64,000 nt of DNA from Pholiota molesta (lineage: Eukaryota; Basidiomycota; Agaricomycetes; Agaricales; Strophariaceae): NCBI GenBank assembly GCA_014925825.1, contig JACGCK010000130.1, positions 62,001 through 126,000 on the forward strand. Direction: 5' to 3'. How positions within the stretch are numbered: the stretch's first letter is position 1; each line of letters opens with the position of its first letter. Positions 44,102 to 55,486 of the stretch are shown here, piece after piece. A program made the position numbers and the translations under genes. The notes below the pieces were generated by a model that had not been told where the DNA came from, searched no databases, and saw only the letters and a program-made list of their open reading frames with translations.

Positions 44102-45838
44102 ATGGTACACCTATCAACAAGTGGAAGGAAGGCCTTGGACAACGTCGTTGTGGGTGTACTCTTACTCGCTGTGATTTTCTCAGCTAACGTTCAGTCATCT
44201 GAAATCAAAGGCAAAGCTTGCTGGGGAGCATAAGATCCCTGGATTTGCCATGGGCGCCACCACAGCCGAAGGAGAGATCTATTTCGGAACTGGTGGGTAC
44301 AAAACCCTCGACGACCCAGCAAGTGGTGAAGTTGATCCGGACACCGTCTTCTGGATTTGCAGCATGACGAAGTTGGTCGCTCATGTACGTCTGTCTATCG
44401 CGTACGGTGATCCACAGCTTCTAATAGATTTGGGATGTAGATCGCCGCCCTCCAGTTGATAGAACAGGGCAAATTGAAAGAGGACACTCCCGTGTCGGAA
44501 TACTTTCCTCAATTTGCGAACCCGGTCGTTTTAGACAACGTCATGTCGCCAAATCCTTCTTTCAAGCCTGCACAAAATGTTGTCCTAGTGAAGCACCTAC
44601 TCAATTTTACGAGTGGTTTATTCTATCCTATGCTACCAGACTTTGGTACAAAGCAAACCGGCGCATACACGGGAATTCATGACCCAAAAGACCCGCATTC
44701 GGACTTCCTTTCATTATTGAAGGTGTGTTATCGTCTCCAAAGTTTCTGCTCCAAGAAATATGACAATGCCTTTATGTACACAGGGTAAATACCCCGGTAT
44801 TCCACTCTGTAATGAACCTGGCACGAATTGTATGTCGCTCTGACGGGCTCGCTACCGTTTTACATCCGGTATATTCACTATGTCTCTTACGCAGTCGTGT
44901 ATGGTTACGGCTCGGATATTCTTGGTTTCATTGTCGAAAAGATTAGTGGGACGACCTTTGAAAAGTATCTGTAAGTGCCAATTACATCGTATCGCATCTT
45001 CTTAAAACAAAGAATATTGACCTTACAACGACATGAAGGCAAGAAAATGTTTTCAAGCCTTTAGGAATGAAAGCATCCTTCTACCTTACCCCTGATTTGA
45101 AAGAGAAACTCCTTAAATTAAGTCTACGAACCGAGGATGGACAACTACACGTTTGGAACAACCAACCCGGGACAGGGCTCATAGAGCAGGATCCAAGCAA
45201 AAGTATGAATTTTCTTAATGTTGAGACTTCTCGCTTTATTAATGGTTTCTTACACAGTCTCGCGTCACCTTGGAGGTGTTGGGCTATACGTTTCCCTGCG
45301 CGATTATCTCAAGCTTTTGCAACACATCCTTCAGATCCTTGGTAAGCAGTCACCTAGATCAGACAGAAACCCATGGGTCGTCGTTAATTTCTCTTCACTA
45401 GGCGGGAAAGCGGCTGATCCGATTCTAAAACGAGAAACCGCAGAAAGCATGTTCGTTGGCGTTCTCAATGAAGATGGGGTAAAAAATCTGGACATCATAG
45501 TGGGCCCTCTAATGTCTGGATCAGGCGTCTCCTCCCAATGGAGCAATGCATTTGCTGTTTCAACAAAGGACTGGCCAAGCCATCGTAGGAAGGGTTCCGG
45601 TTACTGTGCGTGCTCATGCTGAAATTCTTTTGAACTGTTATTAACATGACTTTTGAAATTTAATATAGGGTCGGGATGGGCAGGAACATATTTCCTCATC
45701 GATCCTACGACGGGAATCGCAATTGTTTATGGGACCCAGCTTATTAGCCCCGGCCTTGGAACCTTTGATCCTGAACTTTTGAAAGGTCTTACAGCATTCG
45801 AAGAGGCACTCTACGCTGGAATAGATGCTGGCAACTGA
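44102..45838 (+). CDS. serine beta-lactamase-like hydrolase, copy A
   Basis: Belongs to the class-C beta-lactamase/DD-peptidase/LovD-type esterase superfamily common in fungi. It begins MVHLSTSGRKALDN. The catalytic Ser-x-x-Lys is SMTK, in TVFWICSMTKLVAH. The Tyr motif region is VYGYGSDILGFIVEK, and the C-terminal beta-strand region is YWSGWAGTYFLIDPTTGIA. About eight exons read in frame with GT-AG introns. Typical family blocks include EYFPQFANPVVLD, LVKHLLNFTSGLFYP and ENVFKPLGMKASFYLTPDLK. The first intron is uncertain: joining the N-terminal frame to LTFSH requires a very short intron of about 34 nt ending TTTTCTCAG. The protein probably acts as an esterase, transesterase or peptidase; the substrate is unknown. 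No signal peptide seen. Confidence 0.82.
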
Positions 45839-46059
45839 ATTATATTTAATGTAATTGTTTCCGAAGTACCTGTGTATGTATTACGAAGAAAGCGACCCTC
45901 TAAATGCATGTCGCACTTTGATCAAAGACGCTGCGGGAAGCGCTGCCAGGGAGGGGCAAAGAGAGTGTCAAGGACGGCGGAGGCGGCGGTCGGTGGTGAC
46001 ATTACGGCGCGAGCGGTGTCGACGTCGACTTGTCGTCGTCGTCGCCCGGGCAACTAGAT
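45839..46059. other. duplicated 3' flank of beta-lactamase-like gene A
   Basis: Closely matches 54529-54750 downstream of gene B (AAATGCATGTCGCACTTTGA, then GCTGCGGGAAGCGCTGCCA). The match fades at about 46060, which marks the right edge of the duplicated segment. Confidence 0.6.
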
Positions 46060-46136
46060 TTTCGCGTGGGCGAGCGTGGCTAGCGTGTAGCTAGCGTGAG
46101 TCACGTGCACGCTAGCCCACGCTAGCCCACGCTAGC
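46060..46136. repeat. CACGCTA/TAGCGTG heptamer cluster
   Basis: Several TAGCGTG copies followed by several CACGCTA copies, so the two orientations face each other in under 80 bp. The cluster starts where the segmental duplication ends. Confidence 0.75.
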
Positions 46137-46822
46137 AAACATCATTTGCCCAATTCCCGACGCTGTGTGGCCTCGAGAGTCGGTTTAACGGTACTAGGTG
46201 CATTGTAGATATACTGGCCTCGTAAAAATATCACTTTCCAAATTTCTTTGGGCCAAGAGGGTCAGAAAATGGATTATCTAGTCACTTATGGACTTTAAAT
46301 GCTCATTATCTCTCCTAAGACACTTCTGCATTATTATTTCTCTTGGTATTCAATCCAATAGACAATATTCTCTCCAAATATATGTTTTGTTTAGACGTTT
46401 AGTTCATGTAGCGGGCGCGCAGACCAGAATTAGTGCTAAGACAAATCTGTCACACGTTACATTATTTCTGTGACACATAATTATTCGCAATGCAGCCAAC
46501 AGATTTTTTGTCGCCCAAGACAGCCAGATAAATCCATGTAAAAATGTAAGTATTAAATGGCTATCTATCTGTTAGGCTTTTGTGTTTCATAGGTCAAGCT
46601 GTTACATAGAATAAAAGGCTTGTTGGGCTGACTAGTATACTCAGAAGGTATAACCAAACAACACTAAACATCTCGCCGAGCACCGAAAATCATTGCACTT
46701 ATGCAACGCTTGTGCAGAATAGAGTATGTACAATATAGCAATAATACTCATAACTTTCTGCATTGCTATGAGTTATTTTATATGAAAATAAACTCAGTTA
46801 TTCATATGAGACCTCGCTACTC

Positions 46823-46990
46823 CACGCTACCTTCACGCTACATCACGCTACTTCCACGCTACCTCCACGCTACTGCACGCGACCTCACGCTACCTCCACG
46901 CTACCTCACGCCAGATTACGCTACCTCACGCTACCTCACGCTACCTCACGCTACCTTCCAGCTGCACGCTAGTCTACGCTAGTCCACGCT
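46823..46990. repeat. CACGCTA heptamer array
   Basis: More than a dozen CACGCTA words in one orientation, spaced 8-11 bp (TCCACGCTAC, CTTCACGCTA and so on). Spacing is irregular, so this is not a simple tandem repeat. It lies directly left of the MITE. Confidence 0.85.
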
Positions 46991-47027
46991 TAGAGTATAT
47001 ATACATAGAAAACACATACTTATACAT

Positions 47028-47344
47028 TATGGACCGCCAGATGCACATTTATTCCCACGTGCGCGCGAATGTCCGGGCGCGCCAATTGGGCTCAGCTCAT
47101 AAGAACACCGTTCTTCCCCTTCGGACCATCGTAGATAGCTAGATACTATGTATTGTAGTCTGTATAAAATAGAATAACACTGTCTTGATCTATACAATTG
47201 CCTCTGATGTTGTTGCCGACGTCTTTGGAAGCCAGACGGGCCCATCAAATCATCGCTAACACTTCGAACCAACTTCGAACTGCTAGCAATTCTAAGGAAG
47301 GTATCTACAGAGTAATCATAAAAGTAGCAAAATTGCGTGGCAAT
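47028..47344 (+). repeat. left terminal inverted repeat of the MITE
   Basis: Pairs with 47617-47946. The two arms differ by scattered substitutions and a short extra ACCAACTTCAA unit in the right arm. Confidence 0.85.
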
Positions 47345-47616
47345 TTTTTAGGGTATCTCTTTTCAAACATGTACCTGGAGTTTGCCTGGAAGTAGATAAT
47401 GATTCAAATCTCATTTCGCACGATTTAAAGGGAGACTCAGATAATATAAAGATAACGTAGGTTAAAGCCTACGGAAAGGGGACAAAATATGACAAATTAC
47501 ATGCTGCCACAGTGCATCGCACATGCTACTCATTCGCCTTTATGTTTCTTACTATAGCCCAACTGTATGCTTGTCTTTATTTCTACAGGTTCAGCCCTAG
47601 AATTACTATTTGCGAA

Positions 47617-47946
47617 ATTGCCACGCAATTTTGCTACTTTTATGATCCCTTTGGAGATTTCTTTCTTGAAATTCCTACAGTTTGAAGTTGGTTTGAAGTT
47701 GGTTTGAAGTGTCAATGATGATTTGATGGGCCCGGCCCGGCTACCAAAGACGTCAGCAACAACATCAGAGGCACTTGTATAGGTCAAGACAGTGTTATTC
47801 CATTTTATACAGACTACAATACATAGTATTTGGCTATTTATGATGATCTGAAGGGGAAAGATGATGTTTTTATGAGCTGAGCCCAATTGGCGCGCGCGCG
47901 GACATTCGCGCGCACGTGGGAATAAATGTGCATCTGGCGGTCCATA
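47617..47946 (-). repeat. right terminal inverted repeat of the MITE
   Basis: Reverse complement of 47028-47344, ending GGCGGTCCATA. Confidence 0.85.
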
Positions 47947-48050
47947 ATACATGCTTATGAGCGCCTAAGACAAAAATATCTGAGTAATTCATTCCACGCA
48001 CTTGAAATCTTAGCGGATGGTTTTCCAGCGAAAAGAACAACAATATCAAT

Positions 48051-48254
48051 ATGTCCTCGCAAGAAGAAATTACTAGCGCATTCGCAAGCGTGAAGGATAA
48101 ATTAGAGAACCCATCAGATGCTTTAAGCGCCCGTAAAGACGATGCCAACACACTATGCGTTCCCGCTTCTCTCACTCACCGCGAAGGAGAAGGGATAAAC
48201 ATTCGTTACTCGTACTCGCTTCGTTGTCTTGGTCTTCGTTCGCGTCTTTCATAG
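48051..48254 (+). CDS. small unrecognised ORF, possibly a gene remnant
   Basis: A 67-codon frame starts MSSQEEITSAFASVKDKLEN. The first half looks like a real helical protein start and the second half looks like random sequence, as if a coding 5' end had been cut. No family recognised. Confidence 0.2.
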   Translation: MSSQEEITSAFASVKDKLENPSDALSARKDDANTLCVPASLTHREGEGINIRYSYSLRCLGLRSRLS

Positions 48255-48319
48255 TTCAATCGCATATGTAACAAAAATGAAATGGTCATTAACTGAAACT
48301 ACAAAGAGTGTAACTAGAA

Positions 48320-48800
48320 AATTTAAGGCCCATTCCTAGCTCTGAAATACCACCCTGAGACCGAAACGTTCCCTCTTGCGTGATGTGATTGACAACACCG
48401 ATGACCGCGAGTCTGCCACCCCCGCCGTGTCCTCTTCCGCTTTCGCGAGCCAACATGAACCCCGCCCGCTCCTTCTCCTCCCTTGCCAGCCGCGCGGGCT
48501 GAGGGCTCCTTCTTCGCCAGGAGCTTCGCCTTCCATTTCTGACAAGCGCTCTGGAATCTCCCGGCGGTGATGGCTCCAACGAGCGCGGCTTCGGCGTCGT
48601 CGTCGTCCTCGATGTCGTCGGCCGCGGCTATACTCTGCCGAATCGTATCATGCGCGTGCGGTTCGAGGGGTTTGGAAGGAGCAAATACCGTTGAAATTGA
48701 CTGTTGGACTGGTATGGCCAAGGTAAGTAAGTAAGAATTCATATCAAAGAAAGAGTACTTACGTTGATATTGTGCTGCCAGGAATCCACTAGACCTCCCG
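48320..48800 (-). pseudogene. unrecognised gene remnant with an intron
   Basis: The minus strand shows a good donor GTAAGTACTC near 48763 and an acceptor CCATACCAG near 48713. They are followed by an acidic then basic frame (QQSISTVFAPSKPLEP, AAADDIEDDDDAEAALVGA, WKAKLLAKKE). No start, known domain or downstream exon was found. It may be a broken fragment of a larger gene. Confidence 0.3.
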
Positions 48801-48947
48801 CGACATCACGAATGTTTCCCCGCAGCGGCGCACCGTTGTTCGACCATGAGTTGAAACATTCTTAACTCAACTCCGGTGGCGACGGAAACTGTGGATAACT
48901 CATGAATGCATGACGCCTCAGGACCGATTTAGGACAGCGCACTGCCG

Positions 48948-49228
48948 CACGCTAGACTCACGCAAGCGCACGCTGGTCCACGCTTACACACAGTCATCCC
49001 AAGGTTTCAATGTCCTTAAATTATATTGTTTAATGGTATCTTTTGTTTTGTAATACAACCAGGGATGCCTAAGACACGCCTACGCCAATTCTGGTGGCTG
49101 GGGAAGTCTTGGATGACGCGGAACGGCCGCAAAGGCGGTTTACGACGTCACGCTAGCGCACGCTAGTACTCACGCTAACGCACGCTCGTTCACGCTACAT
49201 CACGCTGCGTCACGCTCACCCACGCTAA
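48948..49228. repeat. two further CACGCTA heptamer clusters
   Basis: A loose cluster at 48948-48988 and a denser one at 49149-49228 (CACGCTAGCGCACGCTAGTA, then CACGCTAACG, CACGCTACAT and others). Same heptamer as at 46.1 and 46.8 kb. Confidence 0.8.
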
Positions 49229-49229
49229 A

Positions 49230-50052
49230 ATAATGGTGCCCTCGTCGCCCAGGGTGCTTCGCAGGGCCTTGGACTCTGCAGATGGCGATCGCCGATTCAG
49301 CATCGCAGTGGTTGGCGAGGCCCTGTGCTCCATCCCTGGCGCCTGGAACTGTTGTCGCCATGCACGGTCAAGGGATTCGGATTGCGAGGTCGTTCTTGCT
49401 GCAGCGCATTCAGACAGCACAACGAAACGCAACTCGCGTCGATATCGTGTGCCCTCAGCTAACTACACCCCGTGCCGCCAAACACTGTGGATGCGTCGTC
49501 GCAGATGGTCGACGTCGTGGTCGTGGGCGCGGCCTAGCGTCTGCCGCCCTCGGCGGAGCCGAACGCTGTTTCTGGTGAATGCGCGTCCAATGCGCGTCGT
49601 TGCCCTGTGAAGCGCCGTCGATTCCGAGGCATCTTGGGCCGAATATGCTGGGCAGGTAAGGAGCTTGTGCGCGAGGCAGAATCGAGCGCGGTCGGAGGTG
49701 GGTGTAGCTCCGGTTGTGTGCCTTCGGCGCGTCGATGGGGTGCCCGACGGTCCGCCTTCGCGAGCGGGCGCACCCCCACCAGACACCGCGCGCCGGTCCG
49801 CGCCGCGTACAGGTTCCGCGCGCATGCCTCCGCCCCCATATCAATACTTCTGAGGCATTACAGTGGTATTGTATACAGGATAAAACTATATGCAATGAAT
49901 TGCTTTGGTTCATAAAGTCTGTAAAAATACTGTAATGCATTGGAACGTCGAGCGTCTATACATGTGTGACTGTGACATCGCAGACACATTTGAGTCACAT
50001 CGCAGACGGGCCGTCCTTGTTCCCAACCATATTCTTGCCATATTGACCGAAA
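49230..50052. other. upstream region of the RSC7-like gene
   Basis: Apart from the IRE1 fragment, this GC-rich stretch has only short overlapping frames without family features. Confidence 0.35.
49720..49838 (-). pseudogene. fragment of IRE1 linker exon
   Basis: On the minus strand this reads EACARNLYAA, then RCLVGVRPLAKAD, then IDAPK-like sequence. It matches IRE1 at 33620-33770 (EACARNPYAARCLVGVRPLA) at the DNA level, with small deletions and one insertion. It has no start, kinase or RNase part and sits just left of the RSC7 gene. It is a captured or duplicated fragment. Confidence 0.75.
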
Positions 50053-51983
50053 ATGCCACCCGCCGTCCCTAAAATCGTCATCCGCGCGCGCCCATCATCA
50101 ACGCGTAACGCAACCGCGTCATCCGCAGCACCAACACCGACACCCGAAGCCGAATCAGAGCGCGAAGAAGACCCCGAAGACGAGGGCGACATCGAGGATG
50201 AGACCGCCATGGACGTCGACCAGGAGGAGAGCCCCGGCCCTCAAGACGACAGCGAGCAGCCAGAAGGGGTCCCGGAGTCGTTGGCCGATACGCCAGCCCC
50301 CCGGAAACGGGGGCGGCCACCCGGGAGCAAGAAGATACCCAGTGGCGCCACGGGTACTCCGAGGGCGCGCGGGCGAGGTAGGGGGAGAGGGCGCGGGCGC
50401 GGGCGCGGTGCTGGAGGCTCGTTCATGATCAGATTACCGAAACGAGGCGACGAGGAGACTGAAGCTGAGGCGGATGTTGAAGCAGAGAATGAGGCGGAGG
50501 TGGAAGGTGGAAATGGGACGCCTGTTGAAGGCGAGCCCGAACCAGAGAAGGAGAAGGAGGTCCCAATCGGACGCGGGAAGCCGTTCAGGAACATCCAAGG
50601 CGCTGTCTATGTTATAGATGGCGACGAATTCGTTACTGACGACGATCCCAAGGGAGACGAGAAGATCGACAAGTTTGGGAACCTTCTTGGAGGTATGTTT
50701 CTTGCTACTACTACACAGAAATGAATGAAACATGGCGCGTACAGGCCGCCGATTCAAAGCAGCGACATTCACTCTTCCCAATCGCCACCCACAACGACAA
50801 TACATGCTCGCCATTGATGCAGCGCGCACGTCTGGCTTCCGAGACTCTCTCTACTACTTCCGGCGCAACCTCCTCGCGCTGAAGCTTAACGCCACGCAGC
50901 CCGAAAAAGAATATCTCATTTCAGAGGGCAAACTTGGCTCCCACCTCCGCACACGGAGCGTCACGCTCGTCACTGCGCGGAGCGCTTTCAAGCTGCATGG
51001 CAGCAAAATGATCCTTGGTATACTCCAATCCCCCCCCAAAATCACGTAGAACGGTACTGAAAGCAACCACTTCGCTCCACAGACGGCAAATGGGTCACAG
51101 ATGACTACTACGAGGAGAAAGTGCTCGCGGACATCACCACGCGCGGCCTGAAAGCCGGCGACCCCGTCGGCGACCTCCCCGACCCCAACGCCGCGCACCA
51201 CAACAACGAGCTCACCGCGCTCACCGCCGCGGCCGCGGCCACCTCGGCGAAGAACGAGCGCGGGGGCGGCGGCGGCGGCGGGCTGTACCGCGCGGGGGGG
51301 CCGACGACGATCTTCGGGGGCAGCGGCTGGGGCCCGTACAGCGACGGCCCGCTGAACGCGGTGCGCAAGAGCCTGCTCTCGCGCGACGGCGTCGCGGAGG
51401 ACAACTGGATGTGGATGATGGCGACGCGCGTGGCCGAGGCGAACGAGGGATGGGCGCGGCAGCGAAGGGAGGCGGTGCGCAGCGTGGAGAGTCTCATTGG
51501 CGTGGCACCCTCTGTACCTGTGCCCGCGCAGAGCCAGCCGCCCGTCGTCGCCAAGAAAGACGACGGAGAGGAAGGGGGAGATGGAGTGAACGGAACGGAC
51601 GAAGGGCCGAAACCCAAGCCCAAGAAACGGAAAGTCGAGTTCGCGCAGAATACACCGATATTGGGGGCGTACGAGCCGCATTCGAACATCATCCAATGTA
51701 AGTATATCCTTGCCCTACTCCTGGTTTCCTGACATCGATCTCCCTTCCTTTTTCAGACCGGTCCGACACCCAGCCAACATCGTACCGCTGTGAAGCCCTG
51801 CCTGACACCGCCGAGAAGCGGCGGGTTCTCGGTGGCACGAAGACGGGCAACGGGGCATGGGCGCTCGCATGGGTGGATACCGTTATGGAGTTCCCTGATC
51901 CTGAGATACAGGAGAAACACTCAGCCGACGCGCAGGCGAGAGAGCGGCTGTGGCGGGAGGTGGAACGTGCTGGGGAGGCTTAG
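50053..51983 (+). CDS. chromatin remodelling complex subunit, Rsc7/Swp82 family
   Basis: Four exons (50053-50692, 50745-51017, 51083-51697, 51757-51983) give 584 codons in frame. The N-terminal third is acidic with an AT-hook-like RKRGRPPGSKK and a long Arg-Gly run. The conserved Rsc7/Swp82 (CRC subunit) domain follows: GKPFRNIQGAVYVIDGDEFV, FTLPNRHPQRQYMLAIDAAR, FRDSLYYFRRNLLALKLNAT and DGKWVTDDYYEEKVLADITT. The C-terminal part carries FAQNTPILGAYEPHSNIIQ and a typical DTAEKRRVL segment. In yeast these proteins are subunits of RSC or SWI/SNF that slide or evict nucleosomes. The gene starts the right copy of the segmental duplication and its deleted twin is at 42.8 kb. Confidence 0.9.
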
Positions 51984-52773
51984 GTTGTTGATTTAACTTA
52001 GGTGCGTTTGTTACCTTGGTGTTGTTGTTTCTTATTTTATATGATGGATTCTGATGATAGATAGTTTTGTATAGATAGTGGGCGACCAAATCGCATCTCA
52101 CGTAAGTAGCTTGAATTAAAGCATAATGTAAAGTCAACAAATCATTGATTAAGGTAAATCAACCTCTTCTGCTCTCACAGTGGCTGCGTTGGTCCGCTGC
52201 CCATCCGCACTGCTGCATCACTCTATTGTTAAATAATGTTGAAGTATGCGGCAGTCAACGATCCGTATCATGAAGTTTAGTCACTCTTTACATGAGGGAC
52301 ATTACCCACCAAAACCGATGTAGTCGGTTGCCCGTTTCATAATGGGTCTAGCCAAGATTCAGCACTCATGCGCTGCTTCAAGGTGACCAGAGTCACCAGA
52401 ATTAGATTCTGAATTTTACCAAGGCTGCACGCAATTCATAGTCTATATACAATGAGACCCTACAACTAGGGCTCAAATAGATCCATATACAGATTCTCTG
52501 GCACCTTTGGAATGTTCTTGTGGACACGCAGCTACACGTGTATTACGAAGATCGAATGCGTGTCAGTGAAAGATGCAGAAATGGTCGATTTGTTGGTAAG
52601 AATCTGGAGCTGGAAATAACGATCATGGTCACCGGTCACCGGTCGGTCACTGGGAGAATAGCACTCTTAACAGGCGTGTTCGTGGCTATGAGTAATCGAC
52701 TATATAGAAGCAGTGAGCGCTGACTTGCGAATAAGTCAATTGCATTCTTTCTTCCCTTTCCAATCGCAGCAAA
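51984..52773. promoter_or_regulatory. upstream region of beta-lactamase-like gene B
   Basis: Similar to 43201-44101. It holds the RSC7-like 3' flank and the promoter of gene B (TATATAG near 52701). No gene in this stretch. Confidence 0.55.
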
Positions 52774-54528
52774 ATGGTACACCTATCAACAAGTGGAAGG
52801 AAGGCCTTGGACGACGTCGTTGTGGGTGTACTCCTACTCCCTGTCATTTCCTCAGCTAACGTTCAGTCATATGTCATCGAAGGCAAAGCTTGCTGAGGCG
52901 AACAAGATTCCTGGATTTGCCTTAGGTGCCACCACAGCCGAAGGAGAGATCTATTTCGGAACTGGTGGATACAAAACCCTCGACGACCCAGCAAGTGGTA
53001 AAGTCGATCCGGACACCGTCTTCTGGATTTGCAGCATGACAAAGTTGGTCGCTCATGTACGTCTATCTCTTTCATGCGATAACCCACAGCTTCTAATTGA
53101 TTTGAGATGTAGATTGCCGCCCTACAGTTGATAGAACAGGGCAAATTGAAAGAGGAAACTCCCGTGTCGGAATACTTTCCTCAATTTGCGAACCCAGTCG
53201 TTTTAGACAACATCATGTCGCCAAGTCCTTCTTTCAAGCCTGCACAAAACGCTGTTTTAGTGAAGCACCTACTCAATTTTACGAGTGGATTATTCTATCC
53301 TATGGTACCGGACTTTGGTATAAAGGTACCCCATTCATACGCGGGAATTCATGATCAGAAGGATCCGCATTCCGATTTCTTTTCATTATTGAAGGTGTGT
53401 TATCGTTTCCAAAGTTCTTGCTTCAAGAAATATGACAATGCCTTTATGTACACAGGGTAAATACCCCGGTATTCCACTCGGTAATGAACCTGGCACGAAT
53501 TGTATGTCGCTCTGACGGGCTCGCTACCGTTTTACATCCGGTTTATTCACTATGTCTCTTGCGCAGTCGTGTATGGTTACGGCTCGGATATTCTTGGTTT
53601 CATTGTCGAAAAGATTAGTGGAACGACCTTTGAAAAGTATCTGTAAGTGCCAATCACACTGTATCGCATCTTCTTGAAACAAAGAACATTGACCTGATTA
53701 CGACGTGAAGGCAAGAAAATGTTTTCAAGCCTTTGGGAATGAAAGCATCCTTCTACCTTACCTCTGATTTGAAAGAAAAACTCCTTGGATTAAGTCTACG
53801 AACCGAGGATGGACAATTACACGTTTGGAACAACCAACCCGGGACAGGGCTCATAGAGCGGGATCCAAGCAAAAGTATAAATTTTCTGATTGTCGATACT
53901 TCTACCTGTTTAATTTTCTATTTATTTCGAAATAATAGTTTCTCGTCATCAAGGCGGCATAGGATTATATGTTTCCCTCCGCGATTATCTCAAGCTTTTG
54001 CAACACATCCTTCAGATCCTCGGTAAGCAATCACCAGTCACCTACTAGATCACAAAGAAACCCATGCATGGGTCATCGTTGATTTCTCTTCACTAGGCGG
54101 GAAAGCGGCTGATCCGATCTTAAAGCGAGAGACCGCAGCAAGCATGTTCGTTGGCGTTCTGAATGAAGATGGGGTAAAAAATCTGGACATGACAGTGGGC
54201 CCTCTAATGCCAGGCGTCTCATCCCAATGGAGCAATGCATTTGCTGTTTCAACAAACGACTGGCCAAGCCGTCGTAAGAAGGGTTCCGGTTACTGTACGT
54301 GCTCATGCTAAAATATTTTTGAACTGTTTATTAACATGACCTTTGATGTTTAATATAGGGTCGGGATGGGCAGGAACATATTTCTTCATCGATCCTACGA
54401 CGGGAATTGCTGTTGTTTATGGGACCCAGCTTATTGGCCTCGGCGTTGGAGCCTTTGATCCTGAAATTTTGAAAGGTCTTACAGCATTCGAAGAGGCACT
54501 CTACGCTGGAATAGATGCTGGCAACTGA
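52774..54528 (+). CDS. serine beta-lactamase-like hydrolase, copy B
   Basis: Paralogue of copy A with the same exon layout. The start ATG at 52774 gives MVHLSTSGRKALDD. Motifs: catalytic SMTK, VYGYGSDILGFIVEK, and YWSGWAGTYFFIDPTTGIAV near the C-terminus. Differences from A are mostly substitutions, plus one three-residue deletion (VGPLMPGVSS against VGPLMSGSGVSS), and the reading frame holds. This copy reads SKAKLAEANKIPGFALG where A reads KAKLAGEHKIPGFAMG; B is closer to the usual family pattern. As in A, the first intron appears to be only about 34 nt. Both copies look functional. It is probably a cytosolic esterase or transesterase; the substrate is not known. Confidence 0.83.
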
Positions 54529-55486
54529 ATTCTATTTGATGTTGTAATTGTTTCCGAAGTACCTATGTATGTATTATAATGAAAGCAACCCTCTAAATGC
54601 ATGTCGCACTTTGATCAAAGACGCTGCGGGAAGCGCTGCCATGGAGGGGCAAAGAAAGTGTTAGGGACGGCGGAGGCGGCGGTCGGTGGTGATGTACGGC
54701 GCGGGCGGTGTCGACATCGGCGTCTTTCGTGCGTCGTGCGCCGCCGTCGTCCGTGCCTTGTCCATCCTTCGTTCGTCGTGGGACAGGCGCCGTGGCTAGT
54801 CGGTGAGTGTCGAAACTCGGCGGTGATGTGGAGCAGGCAGCGGCGGTGTTGAAAGCATTCGTGATCGTCGTAGCCGCAGGGAGGGGGGCGGGAGCACGCG
54901 GTGGCGACCAACGAACGAGCTGCTCGTTTGCCATTGTTGTAGATTTCAGGAGGGAGCTGAAATAAGCGGCGGTGGCCGGGTAGAGGAAGGAGCAGCGCTC
55001 GTTTGGCATGTATGATGTTGTAAATGGACAGGTAGCGGTCCTTGCCACTTGCCAGCCTTAATTACATAGATTAAGAGACACATTACAAAATCATGCTTGA
55101 CCGAATACAACTCAAAGTAATTGCGGTAAGGTATGAAAGATATGGACAATCAAAAAAGTTCGGATAACGTTGAAATGTTATGAATACATCTACAAGTCAA
55201 TAACATTCAATTTAATGAGCACTTGTGGAGATTGGATGAATATACACACGGGATGCGAAATGTCTCTCGGAAACGAGTTGTCCTTGTAGCTCGAGCACGA
55301 TCTGCACTGATCTGCTGAAGGTATGTGACTAAGTATCAATACAGTGTTTCGATAACAATATTTATCCTTACTTTCGGGTGTATAAAAAATGTGATAGAGG
55401 TACTGACCGAGTACTGGGCTTGAGATTCGCTGACCAAATTTTTTATCTTTTTCTAAGGAATGATCGTTTTCCAGAGACTATCGCAG
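54529..55486. other. intergenic region between beta-lactamase B and eEF2
   Basis: The first ~220 bp match the flank of copy A. The rest has no recognised gene. Confidence 0.4.

Larger units (their letters stand above)
47028..47946. mobile_element. 919-bp MITE with long terminal inverted repeats
   Basis: Terminal inverted repeats of about 320 bp (47028-47344 and 47617-47946) start TATGGACCGCCAGATGCACA and match closely to GCGTGGCAAT. They flank a 270-bp middle without coding capacity. ATACAT is directly repeated at 47022-47027 and 47947-47952, a likely 6-bp target duplication. No transposase is present, so it would move in trans. The superfamily cannot be told from these ends with confidence. 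Confidence 0.82.

Noticed and set aside
50854..51696. 280-codon minus-strand frame
   Set aside because: Antisense to exons 2-3 of the RSC7-like gene, which has clear family blocks.
44102..54528. Secondary-metabolite cluster linking P450s with LovD-like transesterases
   Set aside because: They are 20 kb or more apart, separated by housekeeping genes, and there is no polyketide or peptide synthase or terpene cyclase in the window.
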